Shown here: positions 9,992-18,078 of the stretch, one piece after another | Position numbering within the stretch: position 1 is the stretch's first letter | Layout: each line of letters begins with the position of its first letter | Source of the DNA: Pseudomonas sp. S35 | Lineage (GTDB): Bacteria > Pseudomonadota > Gammaproteobacteria > Pseudomonadales > Pseudomonadaceae | DNA: 64,000 bases | Reading direction: 5' to 3' | NCBI RefSeq assembly: GCF_009866765.1 | Contig: NZ_CP019431.1 | Location: 5,662,001-5,726,000, forward strand | Made by a program: the position numbers and the translations under genes | Notes under the pieces: model-generated | Databases searched by the model: none | What the model was told of the DNA's origin: nothing | The model's input: the letters and a program-made list of their open reading frames with translations, nothing else

Positions 9992-12805
9992 ATGAGCCTG
10001 CCTGCTACTTTCCTTGCTGACGTCACACAACTGATCCCGAAAGATCGACGCTTCGACGACCCGCTTTCCACCCTCGCATTCGGCACCGACGCCAGTTTTT
10101 ACCGATTGATCCCACAAATGGTGATCCGTGTGGAATCGGAAGACGAAGTGGTGGCGCTGCTGCAATCGGCCCAACGTGAACGCGTGCCAGTAACCTTTCG
10201 CGCGGCCGGCACCAGCCTGTCCGGGCAAGCCATAAGTGACTCGGTACTGATCGTGCTGGGCGACAACTGGAACGGCCGTGAGATTCGTGGCCAAGGCACG
10301 CAAATCCGCCTGCAACCGGGCGTAATCGGCGCCCAGGCCAACGCATGGCTGGCGCCGTTCGGCCGCAAGATCGGGCCGGACCCGGCGTCGATCAACGCCT
10401 GCAAGATCGGCGGAATCGTCGCCAACAATGCCAGCGGAATGTGCTGCGGTACGGCGCAAAATACCTATCACACCCTGGCCGGGATTCGCCTGGTGCTGGC
10501 CGACGGCAGCCGGCTGGATACTGAGGATGCGACCAGCGTCAGCGCCTTCCGCCAACAGCACGGCGCATTGCTTGAACGCTTGGCAACCCTGGGTCGCGAG
10601 ACGCGGGCAAACGCTGAGTTGGCCGCGAAAATCCGCCACAAATACCGCCTGAAAAACACCACCGGCCTGTCACTCAACGCCCTGGTGGATTTCGATGAGC
10701 CGCTGGATATCCTCAGCCATCTGCTTGTGGGCTCCGAAGGCACGCTGGGCTTTATCAGCGCGGTCACCTACGACACCGTGATCGATCACCCGAACAAAGC
10801 CTCGGCGCTGATTGTGTTTCCGGATGTCGAGACCTGCTGCAACGCGGTCACTGTGTTGAAAACCCAACCGGTCTCAGCTGTAGAACTGCTGGATCGACGC
10901 AGCATGCGTTCAGTCCAGAACAAGCCAGGCATGCCCGCTTTCGTACAACAATTGTCGGAAAACGCCTGCGCGCTGCTCATCGAATCCCGCGCCGCATCTT
11001 CCTCATTACTGCATGAACAACTGGCGCTGATCATGGCGTCCTTGTCCCCTTTCCCGGTAGAGAAACAGGTCGACTTCACCGAAGACCCTACAGAAAACGC
11101 CCGCCTGTGGGCGATCCGCAAAGACACGTTCCCGGCCGTCGGCGCTGTGCGCAAAACCGGCACCACGGTGATCATCGAAGACGTAACCTTCCCGGTCGAG
11201 CAACTGGCCATCGGCGTGAACCGTTTGATCGAGCTGTTCGACAGGCACCACTACGACGAAGCCATCCTGTTTGGACATGCGCTGGAAGGCAACCTGCACT
11301 TTGTGTTCACCCAAGGCTTCAATAGCGCGCAAGAAGTCACGCGCTATCAAGCGTTCATGGATGACGTGGCGCAACTGGTGGCCGTGGAGTTCGGCGGCTC
11401 GCTGAAAGCCGAGCACGGCACCGGCCGCAACATGGCGCCTTTCGTCGAGCTGGAATGGGGCAGCGATGCTTACCAACTGATGTGGCAGCTCAAACGCCTG
11501 CTCGACCCCAACGGCATTCTCAACCCGGACGTGGTGCTCAGCGAAGACCCGCAGATCCACCTCAAACACCTCAAACCTCTGCCGGCGGCCGATGAACTTG
11601 TGGATAAGTGCATCGAATGCGGATTCTGCGAGCCGGTGTGCCCATCCAAGGGGCTGACCTTAAGCCCGCGCCAGCGCATCGTGATCTGGCGTGATATCCA
11701 GGCCAAGCAACGGGCCGGCGTCGACACAACTGAGCTGGAAACGGCTTACCGCTACCAGGGCATCGACACCTGCGCCGCCACCGGACTTTGCGCCCAGCGC
11801 TGTCCTGTAGGAATCAACACCGGCGACCTGGTGAAAAAGCTGCGCAGCCGCGACGCCGACCGTACGAAAACGGCCGAATGGCTCGCCACCCATTTCGCCA
11901 CCGCACTGCAAGGTGCGCGCTTTACCCTACATGTCGCCAATGGTGCGCGCATGTTGCTGGGCGCGCCTCGCCTGGCGAAGCTGTCGGCCGCTGTGAGCAA
12001 ATTGTCCAAGGGGCAGATCCCACAGTGGACCAACGCCATGCCACAGCCGGAAAAAGCCATTCGCTTCAGCCCGACGGTGACCGACGAACGCCCACGGGTG
12101 GTCTACCTGGCAGCCTGCGTATCGCGGGCAATGGGCCCGGCCGCGGATGATAAAGAACAGATGTCGCTGTACGACAAAACCCGAAGCCTACTGGAAAAAG
12201 CCGGTTACCAAGTTGTTTCCCCGGACAACCAGGACAGCCTGTGCTGCGGCCAGCCTTTCGCCTCCAAGGGCTACGCAGAACAGGCAGAACATAAACGCCA
12301 GGAACTGCTCGGCGCCCTGCTCCACGCCAGCCGAGGTGGCCTGGACCCAATCTACTGCGACACCAGCCCCTGCACCCTGCGCCTGGTGCAAGACCTTGGC
12401 GAAACGCGCCTGGACCTCTATGATCCGGTGCGCTTTATTCGTACCCACCTGATGGACCGCCTCGACTTCACGCCACAGGAAGCGCCAATCGCCGTGCACG
12501 TCACCTGCAGCACCCAGCATTTGGGGGAGAGCCAAGCCCTGATAGACCTGGCCCGGCGCTGCTCAAAAACGGTGGTGATCCCCGAAGGCATCCACTGCTG
12601 TGGCTTTGCCGGCGACAAAGGCTTCACCACGCCGGAACTCAACGCCCACTCACTGCGTTCCCTCAAGGATGCGGTGCAATATTGCAGCGAAGGCATCTCC
12701 ACCAGCCGCACCTGCGAAATCGGCCTGAGCCAGCACGGCGGCATCGACTATCACGGTTTGGTGTACCTGGTAGACAGAGTTACCCAGGCCCGTCCCCACC
12801 AATAA
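9992..12805 (+). CDS. dld: FAD/iron-sulfur D-lactate dehydrogenase (Dld/LldE type)
   Basis: Large membrane-associated oxidoreductase expected to oxidise D-2-hydroxy acids, chiefly D-lactate to pyruvate, feeding the quinone pool. The 937 residues contain an N-terminal FAD-binding type-4 domain (about 35-260; TFRAAGTSLSGQA, IGGIVANNASGM), a FAD-oxidase C domain with KAEHGTGRN, two 4Fe-4S motifs (CIECGFCEPVCPS and CAATGLCAQRCPVG, about 537-610) and a C-terminal half with two cysteine-rich CCG-type segments (CCGQPFASKG, CCGFAGDKGF). It matches the Pseudomonas protein encoded after lldPD. With lldD absent, this is the only lactate dehydrogenase of the locus. Confidence 0.93.
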   Translation: MSLPATFLADVTQLIPKDRRFDDPLSTLAFGTDASFYRLIPQMVIRVESEDEVVALLQSAQRERVPVTFRAAGTSLSGQAISDSVLIVLGDNWNGREIRGQGTQIRLQPGVIGAQANAWLAPFGRKIGPDPASINACKIGGIVANNASGMCCGTAQNTYHTLAGIRLVLADGSRLDTEDATSVSAFRQQHGALLERLATLGRETRANAELAAKIRHKYRLKNTTGLSLNALVDFDEPLDILSHLLVGSEGTLGFISAVTYDTVIDHPNKASALIVFPDVETCCNAVTVLKTQPVSAVELLDRRSMRSVQNKPGMPAFVQQLSENACALLIESRAASSSLLHEQLALIMASLSPFPVEKQVDFTEDPTENARLWAIRKDTFPAVGAVRKTGTTVIIEDVTFPVEQLAIGVNRLIELFDRHHYDEAILFGHALEGNLHFVFTQGFNSAQEVTRYQAFMDDVAQLVAVEFGGSLKAEHGTGRNMAPFVELEWGSDAYQLMWQLKRLLDPNGILNPDVVLSEDPQIHLKHLKPLPAADELVDKCIECGFCEPVCPSKGLTLSPRQRIVIWRDIQAKQRAGVDTTELETAYRYQGIDTCAATGLCAQRCPVGINTGDLVKKLRSRDADRTKTAEWLATHFATALQGARFTLHVANGARMLLGAPRLAKLSAAVSKLSKGQIPQWTNAMPQPEKAIRFSPTVTDERPRVVYLAACVSRAMGPAADDKEQMSLYDKTRSLLEKAGYQVVSPDNQDSLCCGQPFASKGYAEQAEHKRQELLGALLHASRGGLDPIYCDTSPCTLRLVQDLGETRLDLYDPVRFIRTHLMDRLDFTPQEAPIAVHVTCSTQHLGESQALIDLARRCSKTVVIPEGIHCCGFAGDKGFTTPELNAHSLRSLKDAVQYCSEGISTSRTCEIGLSQHGGIDYHGLVYLVDRVTQARPHQ

Positions 12806-12941
12806 TCCTGCAAAAAAACAGAACCCCTGCGCGCCGGCGCAGTCATCTGCATAGGCCTCGACGAACGAGGCCCATCAGTGATGTCGCTGGCAGCCTGTGA
12901 ACGCCAGCAGCGTCGAGCCCTTTTGCGCAAGGAGATACCCT

Positions 12942-13220
12942 ATGAAGCGTTCCGCTCTTGCTGGCTTGTTCATTACCGCTGCGATGTTGGCCTCCCCTGC
13001 TTTCGCCGCTGGCGAGCCCGATCTGTGCAAGATCAACCTGGATAAAATCAACAACGGCAAAGCGCTGCTCTCCACCGATGCCAGCGGTAAAAGCGGCGAA
13101 ATCGACACAGCCGTCTCCCAAGCCAAGGCCGCACACGCCGCAGGTGACGACAAGCGGTGCATCGAGATCACCTCCAAGACCCTGCAAGACCTGCAGGACA
13201 TGGACAAAGGCGGCAAATAG
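12942..13220 (+). CDS. Small periplasmic hypothetical protein
   Basis: A 92-residue precursor with a clear Sec signal peptide (MKRSALAGLFITAAMLASPAFA, cleavage about residue 22) and a mature part of about 70 residues with two cysteines (DLCKI and KRCIEI) that could form one disulfide. I do not recognise a named domain. It starts at ATG 12942 behind an AAGGAGA ribosome site, stands alone between dld and ssrA, and is followed by a stem-loop at 13228. Codon use is like the core genome. Confidence 0.85.
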   Translation: MKRSALAGLFITAAMLASPAFAAGEPDLCKINLDKINNGKALLSTDASGKSGEIDTAVSQAKAAHAAGDDKRCIEITSKTLQDLQDMDKGGK

Positions 13221-13227
13221 TCGCGAA

Positions 13228-13248
13228 GCCAACCTTCGGGTTGGCCTT
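13228..13248 (+). terminator. Stem-loop after the small periplasmic gene
   Basis: GCCAACC-TTCG-GGTTGGC, a 7-bp stem with a UUCG tetraloop, 8 bases after the stop codon. The T-run is weak, so termination efficiency is uncertain. Confidence 0.6.
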
Positions 13249-13313
13249 CCCTGACCGTTTGGCGTACACTGCACAGGCTTGTCACTCACTAAGAAACAAC
13301 GAGTTACAAGCAC

Positions 13314-13707
13314 GGGGCCGTTTAGGATTCGACGCCGGTCGCGAAACTTTAGGTGCATGCCGAGTTGGTAACAGAACTCGTAAATCCACTGTTGCAACTA
13401 CTTATAGTTGCCAATGACGCTAACCACGGCCAGGTATCCATCGCTGCGTAAGCAGCCTTAGACCTGAGCTTCTGGTACCTTCGGGTCCAGCAATCACTAG
13501 GGGATGTCTGTAAACCCAACGTGATTGTCATATAGAACAGAATCGCCGTGCAGTACGTTGTGGACGAAGCGGCTAAAACTTACACAACTCGCCCAAAGCA
13601 CCCTGCCCTTCGGGTCGCTGAGGGTTAACTTAATAGAAACGGCTACGCATGTAGTACCGACAGCGGAGTACTGGCGGACGGGGGTTCAAATCCCCCCGGC
13701 TCCACCA
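13314..13707 (+). ncRNA. ssrA: Transfer-messenger RNA (tmRNA, SsrA)
   Basis: Rescues stalled ribosomes with SmpB (6689-7171). The 5' end GGGGCCGTTTAGGATTCGAC and 3' end GGTTCAAATCCCCCCGGCTCCACCA form the tRNA-Ala-like acceptor and T arm with encoded CCA. The resume codon GCC is at 13410 after TAGTT, and the tag reading frame runs to TAA at 13449-13451, giving ANDANHGQVSIAA. The tag keeps the AND start and AA end but has Ile instead of Leu in the terminal LAA degron and is 13 rather than 10 residues long. The 3' end is the attachment site of the downstream island, and the gene itself is intact. Confidence 0.97.
13681..13707 (+). other. attL of the genomic island (3' end of ssrA)
   Basis: The T-arm and acceptor 3' end of ssrA (GGGTTCAAATCCCCCC... 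to CCACCA) is the usual attachment site for P4-type integrases. The integrase gene begins 183 bp downstream, and a degenerate match (14 of 17 positions) is found at 25503-25519. The exact crossover cannot be set from one sequence. Confidence 0.7.
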
Positions 13708-13718
13708 CTTAATCATCT

Positions 13719-13744
13719 AAAGACGTCCAAGGGCGTCTTTTTTT
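13719..13744 (+). terminator. Rho-independent terminator of ssrA
   Basis: Stem AAAGACGTCC / GGGCGTCTTT with a short loop and a run of T residues, starting 12 bases after the tmRNA CCA. It lies on the island side of the junction, so the element carries its own ssrA terminator. Confidence 0.85.
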
Positions 13745-13821
13745 GTGCCTGAAATCCAGCAAATACAGGGGATTCAGGTCCAACGGGGTCCGATGGTATC
13801 TGAGCACATCCTACAATTCGT

Positions 13822-13869
13822 GTATTCCACGTGGTATTCCAAGCCCACGACTGCTATTTTTTGGAATAC
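13822..13869. repeat. Putative integrase arm-type sites, left end
   Basis: GTATTCCA at 13822-13829 and 13834-13841 (12-bp period), and inverted TGGAATAC at 13862-13869, between the ssrA 3' end and the integrase ATG. The same pair with the same period and one inverted copy recur at the right end (25312-25450), as expected of integrase or AlpA/Xis sites flanking attL and attR. Confidence 0.65.
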
Positions 13870-13889
13870 ATGCAGTATCGGAGATTCTC

Positions 13890-15134
13890 ATGGGTGCCCA
13901 AGCCACTCGACTTTCAGACGTCAAAGTCAAAGCAGCGAAACCAAAGGAAAAAGACTACATCCTCACTGATGGCGACGGCCTCCAGATGAGAGTGAGGGCC
14001 AATGGCTCAAAGCTCTGGAATTTTAACTACATTCACCCAGCCACCAAGAAGCGGATCAATATGGGCCTTGGTACGTTTCCGGAGGTGAGTTTGGCTCAAG
14101 CCAGGAAACGGACGGTAGAGGCAAGGGAGCTGGTGGCGCAAGGAATTGATCCGAAAGCGAAGCGTGACGAGGATCGGCAAACGTTAAGAGCGACTACGGA
14201 ACATACCTTTAAAAACGTAGCCACCGCTTGGTTCGAGCTCAAGAAAGACTCGGTTACTACTGCTTATGCTGAAGACATCTGGCGCTCGCTCACGCTGCAC
14301 GTTTTTCCCGACTTGGCCGCTACCCCAATCTCAGCGATCACTGCTCCGGCGGTTATCAAACTGCTCAGACCGCTTGAAACCAAAGGCAGTCTTGAGACCG
14401 TGAAGCGACTGAGCCAGCGTCTTAACGAGATCATGACTTATGGCGTGAATTCCGGCTTGATTCACTCGAATCCACTGAGCGGAATTCGCTCTGTCTTCAA
14501 GAAACCCAAGAAGACGAACATGGCAGCACTTGCGCCAAACGAACTCAATGAGCTAATGGTGACGGTTGCCAACGCCAGTATCAAAAGGACCACACGCTGC
14601 TTGATTGAGTGGCAACTTCACACCATGACTCGCCCTGCAGAAGCAGCCACCGCACGATGGGCAGATATCGATATCGGCAAGAAAATCTGGACGATACCGC
14701 CTGAACGGATGAAAAAGCGCCGGACCCACATCATCCCACTCACAGAACAAGCTTTGGGACTTCTAGAGGCTATAAAGCCCCTTAGCGGGCACCGCGAACA
14801 TGTTTTCCCGGCGGATCGCAATCCCCGTACTCATTGCAACAGCCAAACAGCCAATATGGCTCTGAAGCGCATGGGTTTCGAAGGCCGCTTGGTTAGCCAC
14901 GGCATGCGCTCAATGGCCAGTACCATCCTCAACGAACACGGCTGGGATCCTGAGCTAATCGAGGTTGCCCTGGCTCACGTGGACAAGGACGAGGTGCGTA
15001 GCGCCTATAATCGGGCAGATTACATAGAGCGCCGAAGGCCAATGATGAAATGGTGGAGCGAGCATATCCAGGAAGCTGCTACCGGGAGCCTTTCTATGTC
15101 CGCGATCAATGACAGCGGGGGTGTAGTCCGCTAA
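13890..15134 (+). CDS. int: P4-type tyrosine integrase
   Basis: Site-specific recombinase that would insert and excise the island at ssrA. The 414-residue product starts MGAQATRLSDVKVKAAKPKEK (ATG 13890); a longer in-frame extension back towards ssrA lacks conservation and would cross the arm-type sites. It has the P4-integrase N-terminal DUF4102 domain (DGDGLQMRVRANGSKLW), a SAM-like core-binding domain, and the catalytic domain. Catalytic residues visible are R in HTMTRPAEA, K in the beta-hairpin near MKKRRTHIIPL, H-x-x-R in SHGMRS, H in LALAHVDKD-like ALAHVDKDEV, and nucleophile Y in RSAYNRADY. It appears intact. Paralogous C-terminal fragments lie at 15172 and 25521. Confidence 0.95.
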   Translation: MGAQATRLSDVKVKAAKPKEKDYILTDGDGLQMRVRANGSKLWNFNYIHPATKKRINMGLGTFPEVSLAQARKRTVEARELVAQGIDPKAKRDEDRQTLRATTEHTFKNVATAWFELKKDSVTTAYAEDIWRSLTLHVFPDLAATPISAITAPAVIKLLRPLETKGSLETVKRLSQRLNEIMTYGVNSGLIHSNPLSGIRSVFKKPKKTNMAALAPNELNELMVTVANASIKRTTRCLIEWQLHTMTRPAEAATARWADIDIGKKIWTIPPERMKKRRTHIIPLTEQALGLLEAIKPLSGHREHVFPADRNPRTHCNSQTANMALKRMGFEGRLVSHGMRSMASTILNEHGWDPELIEVALAHVDKDEVRSAYNRADYIERRRPMMKWWSEHIQEAATGSLSMSAINDSGGVVR

Positions 15135-15171
15135 CGCAATACGCATAATTTTGCATGACATAAATTACGTG

Positions 15172-15390
15172 CAAATCACCAGGCACGATTTCCGGTCTTC
15201 CTTTCGTGACTGGCCGGGTGAATGCCCCCAGCATCCTCGCGAGATTTGCGAGATGGCACTGGCGCATGATGAACGCGATCAGACTGAAGGGGCATACTCT
15301 CGTTCAGACTTTCTTGATAACCGCCGACTGCTCATGAATGATTGGGCAGCTTTCCTCAATCCAACGTTCAGCAGTAATCTCGAAGTCTGA
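15172..15390 (+). pseudogene. Integrase C-terminal remnant (different subfamily)
   Basis: About 72 codons that read as the extreme C-terminus of a P4-type integrase: HDFRSSFRDW (the H-x-x-R box), then EMALAHDERDQTEGAYSRSDFLDNRRLLMNDWAAF with the catalytic H/W position and nucleophile Y. Everything upstream of the H-x-x-R box is missing. It is clearly not a copy of the intact integrase, since the spacing and residues differ, so it comes from another element. It lies 37 bp after the intact integrase stop, in the same orientation. It is unlikely to be functional. Confidence 0.8.
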
Positions 15391-15428
15391 ATACCAATTA
15401 TATCAAGCCGCACCTTCAGGGAGTCGAC

Positions 15429-16088
15429 ATGACCAATTCGTCGAAAAGTCTAGCTCAAGCCTTGCATGAGCTAGAGCAACTAAAAGAAGAGCTACACGTT
15501 AATTGGAAGAACGAAAGGCTCAGGATAGAAGAGTCATTGTACTACCTAATAACACACTCCATTGGCGACGATTACAACCACATCAAAAACAGCATAGAAG
15601 CCCAAGTCAAAACGGGAGAAACGTGTAAAAACCAGAATACCTCTCAATGGGTGGAGAGGGAACTCGACTCGCAAACTCACCCAGCGCGAGAAAGCACACT
15701 CATCGCACTTACGTACCTCCTACTATTTGACTTTGAATGTGAAAATGGCTCCATCACTAGTGCTTCGAAACTTATCTGTCACGCTAGCCACTTCGAAGGA
15801 TATGCCAGTGGATTGACCCTTCCTCGAATTAATGGAGGGGGCCGAGGACGCTCAGAGAGCAGCAAAAAGAACAAGGACAAAATAGCGGCTTTAATCAGCT
15901 CACATCGACCCGAAGGGGGCTGGAAAAAGGAGCGAGACGCCGCGAACTGGATTTACGATGAAGCCGTAAAGCTAAATAAAAATTCAAGCATGAATCTCAC
16001 TACCTCTAATCTTACTAACCTCATGACAGACTGGATGAAGGAAGATGGCTCCGCATGCCGCGCCGCCTTTCTGGGCACTAGCGAATAG
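15429..16088 (+). CDS. Hypothetical island protein, 219 aa
   Basis: Not recognised. It starts at ATG 15429 after AGGGAG. The N-terminal half is helical and charged (LHELEQLKEELHVNWKNERL), a hydrophobic LIALTYLLLFDF segment lies mid-protein, a glycine/arginine-rich hinge GGGRGRSESSKKNKDK follows, and the C-terminal part (DAANWIYDEAVKLNKN) looks like a small helical domain. It has no signal peptide and is probably cytosolic. Its codon use is AT-richer than the core, and it is convergent with the YfjJ-like gene with only one base between stops. Its position next to the replication-like gene hints at a role in the element's biology, but nothing specific can be said. Confidence 0.75.
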   Translation: MTNSSKSLAQALHELEQLKEELHVNWKNERLRIEESLYYLITHSIGDDYNHIKNSIEAQVKTGETCKNQNTSQWVERELDSQTHPARESTLIALTYLLLFDFECENGSITSASKLICHASHFEGYASGLTLPRINGGGRGRSESSKKNKDKIAALISSHRPEGGWKKERDAANWIYDEAVKLNKNSSMNLTTSNLTNLMTDWMKEDGSACRAAFLGTSE

Positions 16089-16089
16089 G

Positions 16090-17175
16090 TTACTCACTTG
16101 GTAACGCCTCAGGCTGCTTTCTGGGCCTACCCCGTTTTGTTTCCTTGGGAGATACCCGCCCTCCTTTCCCGAAGCACCTGCCGCCGTCAGGTGCGATCAT
16201 CCGTATGAAGTAATCCGGCTTGGTCAGATACGCCGCCACAAGGTTTAGCCCAGCCCTTAGACCGGCCTGATGATGGCTAATCATGCCAACCCCTAAGATC
16301 CCTTTCTTTTCAAACGCCGCTTTGTTCTTGTTGCAGTTATAATAAATTCCTTTCCCTTCAGTCACCGTCTCTACCCAGTATTCCCCCAGAAGCTTGGCAA
16401 TGACGATATCCTCTCGATGATCAGTTCCATTCAAAAACAACAAACAGTGATAATGGTAGGACTTATCAAGACCATACTCCAGTTTCCAAGCATACCCTAC
16501 AACACCCGGTGACTTAGGGCTCCTGAGATACTTCATTAGGGCTTCGCGATGCCTCCTGGCTTCGGCATGGGTGATAGCGGTCTCTCCTCGAGGAACGCAG
16601 TACTGGCTGCGGTAGGTGAAATCAACACGAATGACTAGCATCCTAGCGTAACGCACAAACAGCGACTCAATATATCCAACTAGACTTTTATAATTTTTAT
16701 TGGCAGACCGGCTAAACCCTTTCAGATTAGTTTGAAACCGCACCCCACGAATTTCCTGCTTAACCTTTTCTATCAAGTCATGGAGCAGGGATAATTCATC
16801 AGATTGAAGCAACTCAACCTTATATACATCTGTTTTCAGCTCCACTCCAACAAAGTACTTCATAAAGACTCTCAACAGTGGATTAAACTCATGACAGGGA
16901 TAAACCTCTTTGATCATCCCAAAATCCACCTTTAGTAAGCTTAGACAGTCCTGCTCCAACACTCTGACCTTCTTCTGCTTAGACATTGCCGTCGTACGAG
17001 GCAGAAACAATCCCTTCTCAAAGGCGTTCAGGCGCAACATCACGTTGACAATTGAGCGAATATCACTTGCCAATAACGCTTGATCGGTATACTGCTCAAC
17101 CGTCTCACCGTTGATGTCCGCATACATGTACGAATCATGTTCAAAATAGAACTCTAACTCTTCATCAAACCTCAT
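16090..17175 (-). CDS. YfjJ/inovirus Gp2-like HUH replication-type protein
   Basis: 361 residues resembling the YagK/YfjJ C-terminal and inovirus-type Gp2 family found on P4-like islands and filamentous phages. The key motif is a HUH-like YHYHCLLFLNG near residue 243, preceded by the beta-strand MLVIRVDFTY and followed by a helix with tyrosines (ITEGKGIYYNC-like region around residue 280) that could supply the nucleophile. The C-terminus GRPRKQPEA is an AT-hook-like basic tail. It is likely to nick and initiate rolling-circle copying of the excised element, or to be a relic of this. Upstream lies an AT-rich array of AGATACTA repeats and then alpA, transcribed in the same direction. Confidence 0.75.
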   Translation of the reverse strand: MRFDEELEFYFEHDSYMYADINGETVEQYTDQALLASDIRSIVNVMLRLNAFEKGLFLPRTTAMSKQKKVRVLEQDCLSLLKVDFGMIKEVYPCHEFNPLLRVFMKYFVGVELKTDVYKVELLQSDELSLLHDLIEKVKQEIRGVRFQTNLKGFSRSANKNYKSLVGYIESLFVRYARMLVIRVDFTYRSQYCVPRGETAITHAEARRHREALMKYLRSPKSPGVVGYAWKLEYGLDKSYHYHCLLFLNGTDHREDIVIAKLLGEYWVETVTEGKGIYYNCNKNKAAFEKKGILGVGMISHHQAGLRAGLNLVAAYLTKPDYFIRMIAPDGGRCFGKGGRVSPKETKRGRPRKQPEALPSE

Positions 17176-17335
17176 GCACTCACCTTATATGGACAGGCAC
17201 TTTAATCACTCCTCACATAGAGCACTCAACTGACGATAAGCCACTACTGTACCCATCACCCCGTACTGCCCATGCAGGCCCATGCTCTATCACGGCGTGC
17301 ATTGGAGATGGGTATTAGGTATAGACATTGAATAT

Positions 17336-17383
17336 AGATACTAGAGATACTAGATACTATTCTAGATATAACATAGATACCTA
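17336..17383. repeat. AGATACTA short direct-repeat array (iteron-like)
   Basis: Three perfect AGATACTA copies (17336-17343, 17345-17352, 17352-17359) and two variants (AGATATAA at 17364, AGATACCTA at 17375) in a very AT-rich 50-bp stretch. It lies in the 301-bp gene-free gap between alpA and the YfjJ-like gene. It could be a replication origin or a multi-site operator. Otherwise I see no gene in 17176-17476. Confidence 0.55.
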
Positions 17384-17476
17384 TATTCAAACTCTCTGCT
17401 TGCCCCGGCCAACCCAACGATTTAGATAAACAACAGCACCGCACGCTGGAGATATGAGTCAATAGAAAAATGAAAG

Positions 17477-17728
17477 TTAGTGCTTGTGGCTTCTCGAATT
17501 AGAACCATTATAAGAAACGCTGACGCATCGCTGTAGCCAAGCGCTTACATCCTCCTCCAGCCACCCCACAGCAAAGCTGCCCAATTTAAAAGGCTTAGGG
17601 AACGTTGCGTCATATCGCGAAGATCGCGGGTTGATACGATCATAAATAGTTGACCGTGACAGCCCCACCCTAACTGAGAGCTGCTTGAGTCTGATAACAC
17701 TAGGATGTACTGCCGAATCTCGCTGCAT
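17477..17728 (-). CDS. alpA: AlpA-family excisionase/regulator
   Basis: 83-residue MerR-like winged-helix protein of the AlpA family, which on P4-type islands activates or acts as the excision factor for the adjacent integrase. Typical features: RLKQLSVRVGLSRSTIYDRI at the N-terminal helix-turn-helix, FPKPFKLGSFAVGWLEEDVSAWL in the wing region, and a short basic tail. The start is MQRDSAVHPS at 17728. It lies upstream of the YfjJ-like gene, and the two may be cotranscribed. The repeated 8-bp sites at the island ends are candidate targets for it or the integrase. Confidence 0.9.
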   Translation of the reverse strand: MQRDSAVHPSVIRLKQLSVRVGLSRSTIYDRINPRSSRYDATFPKPFKLGSFAVGWLEEDVSAWLQRCVSVSYNGSNSRSHKH

Positions 17729-17896
17729 GGTAGGTACCCTCGGGTTTCAATGAGCCCCAACGGTAAAAGATCTTCTTCCCGCGTTCACTCGACTTAGCAC
17801 CCAGTAAAAAATTCCCAGGTGCTAAACCGGATTTCAATTGACGACCGAGCCACCACCGGACTGAGGCATGCACTAGCCTACCTTCCAGTACAGAAA

Positions 17897-17966
17897 GTTG
17901 GTTCCCAGCTATGAAATATTAGTTCCCTCGTTTGAAATGTTAGTTCTTTTGCCAGAGAGAACTAAC
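17897..17966. promoter_or_regulatory. Cluster of TTRGTTC repeats upstream of the zinc-ribbon gene
   Basis: GTTGGTTCCC (about 17897), TGAAATATTAGTTCC (17912), TGAAATGTTAGTTCT (17933) and an inverted AGAACTAAC (17958-17966). The second and third are direct repeats 21 bp apart, and the last two form an inverted pair. They sit in the 350-bp gene-free gap 17729-18078 between the divergent alpA and 18079 genes and look like an operator cluster. Nothing else was recognised in the gap. Confidence 0.5.
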
Positions 17967-18078
17967 TTCGGTCCTCTTCGCCGACACCAAGAATCAATTC
18001 GAAACAATTTTACCCATACATAACACTTGAGCAACGACATCACCCTTGACATAGATAATTATTTAGAGGTCTGAAAAA

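Noticed and set aside
17281..17476. CRISPR-like repeats in the AT-rich gap
   Set aside because: The repeat units are only 8 bp with no regular spacers, so an iteron-like array rather than CRISPR. No CRISPR array or cas gene is seen anywhere in the window.
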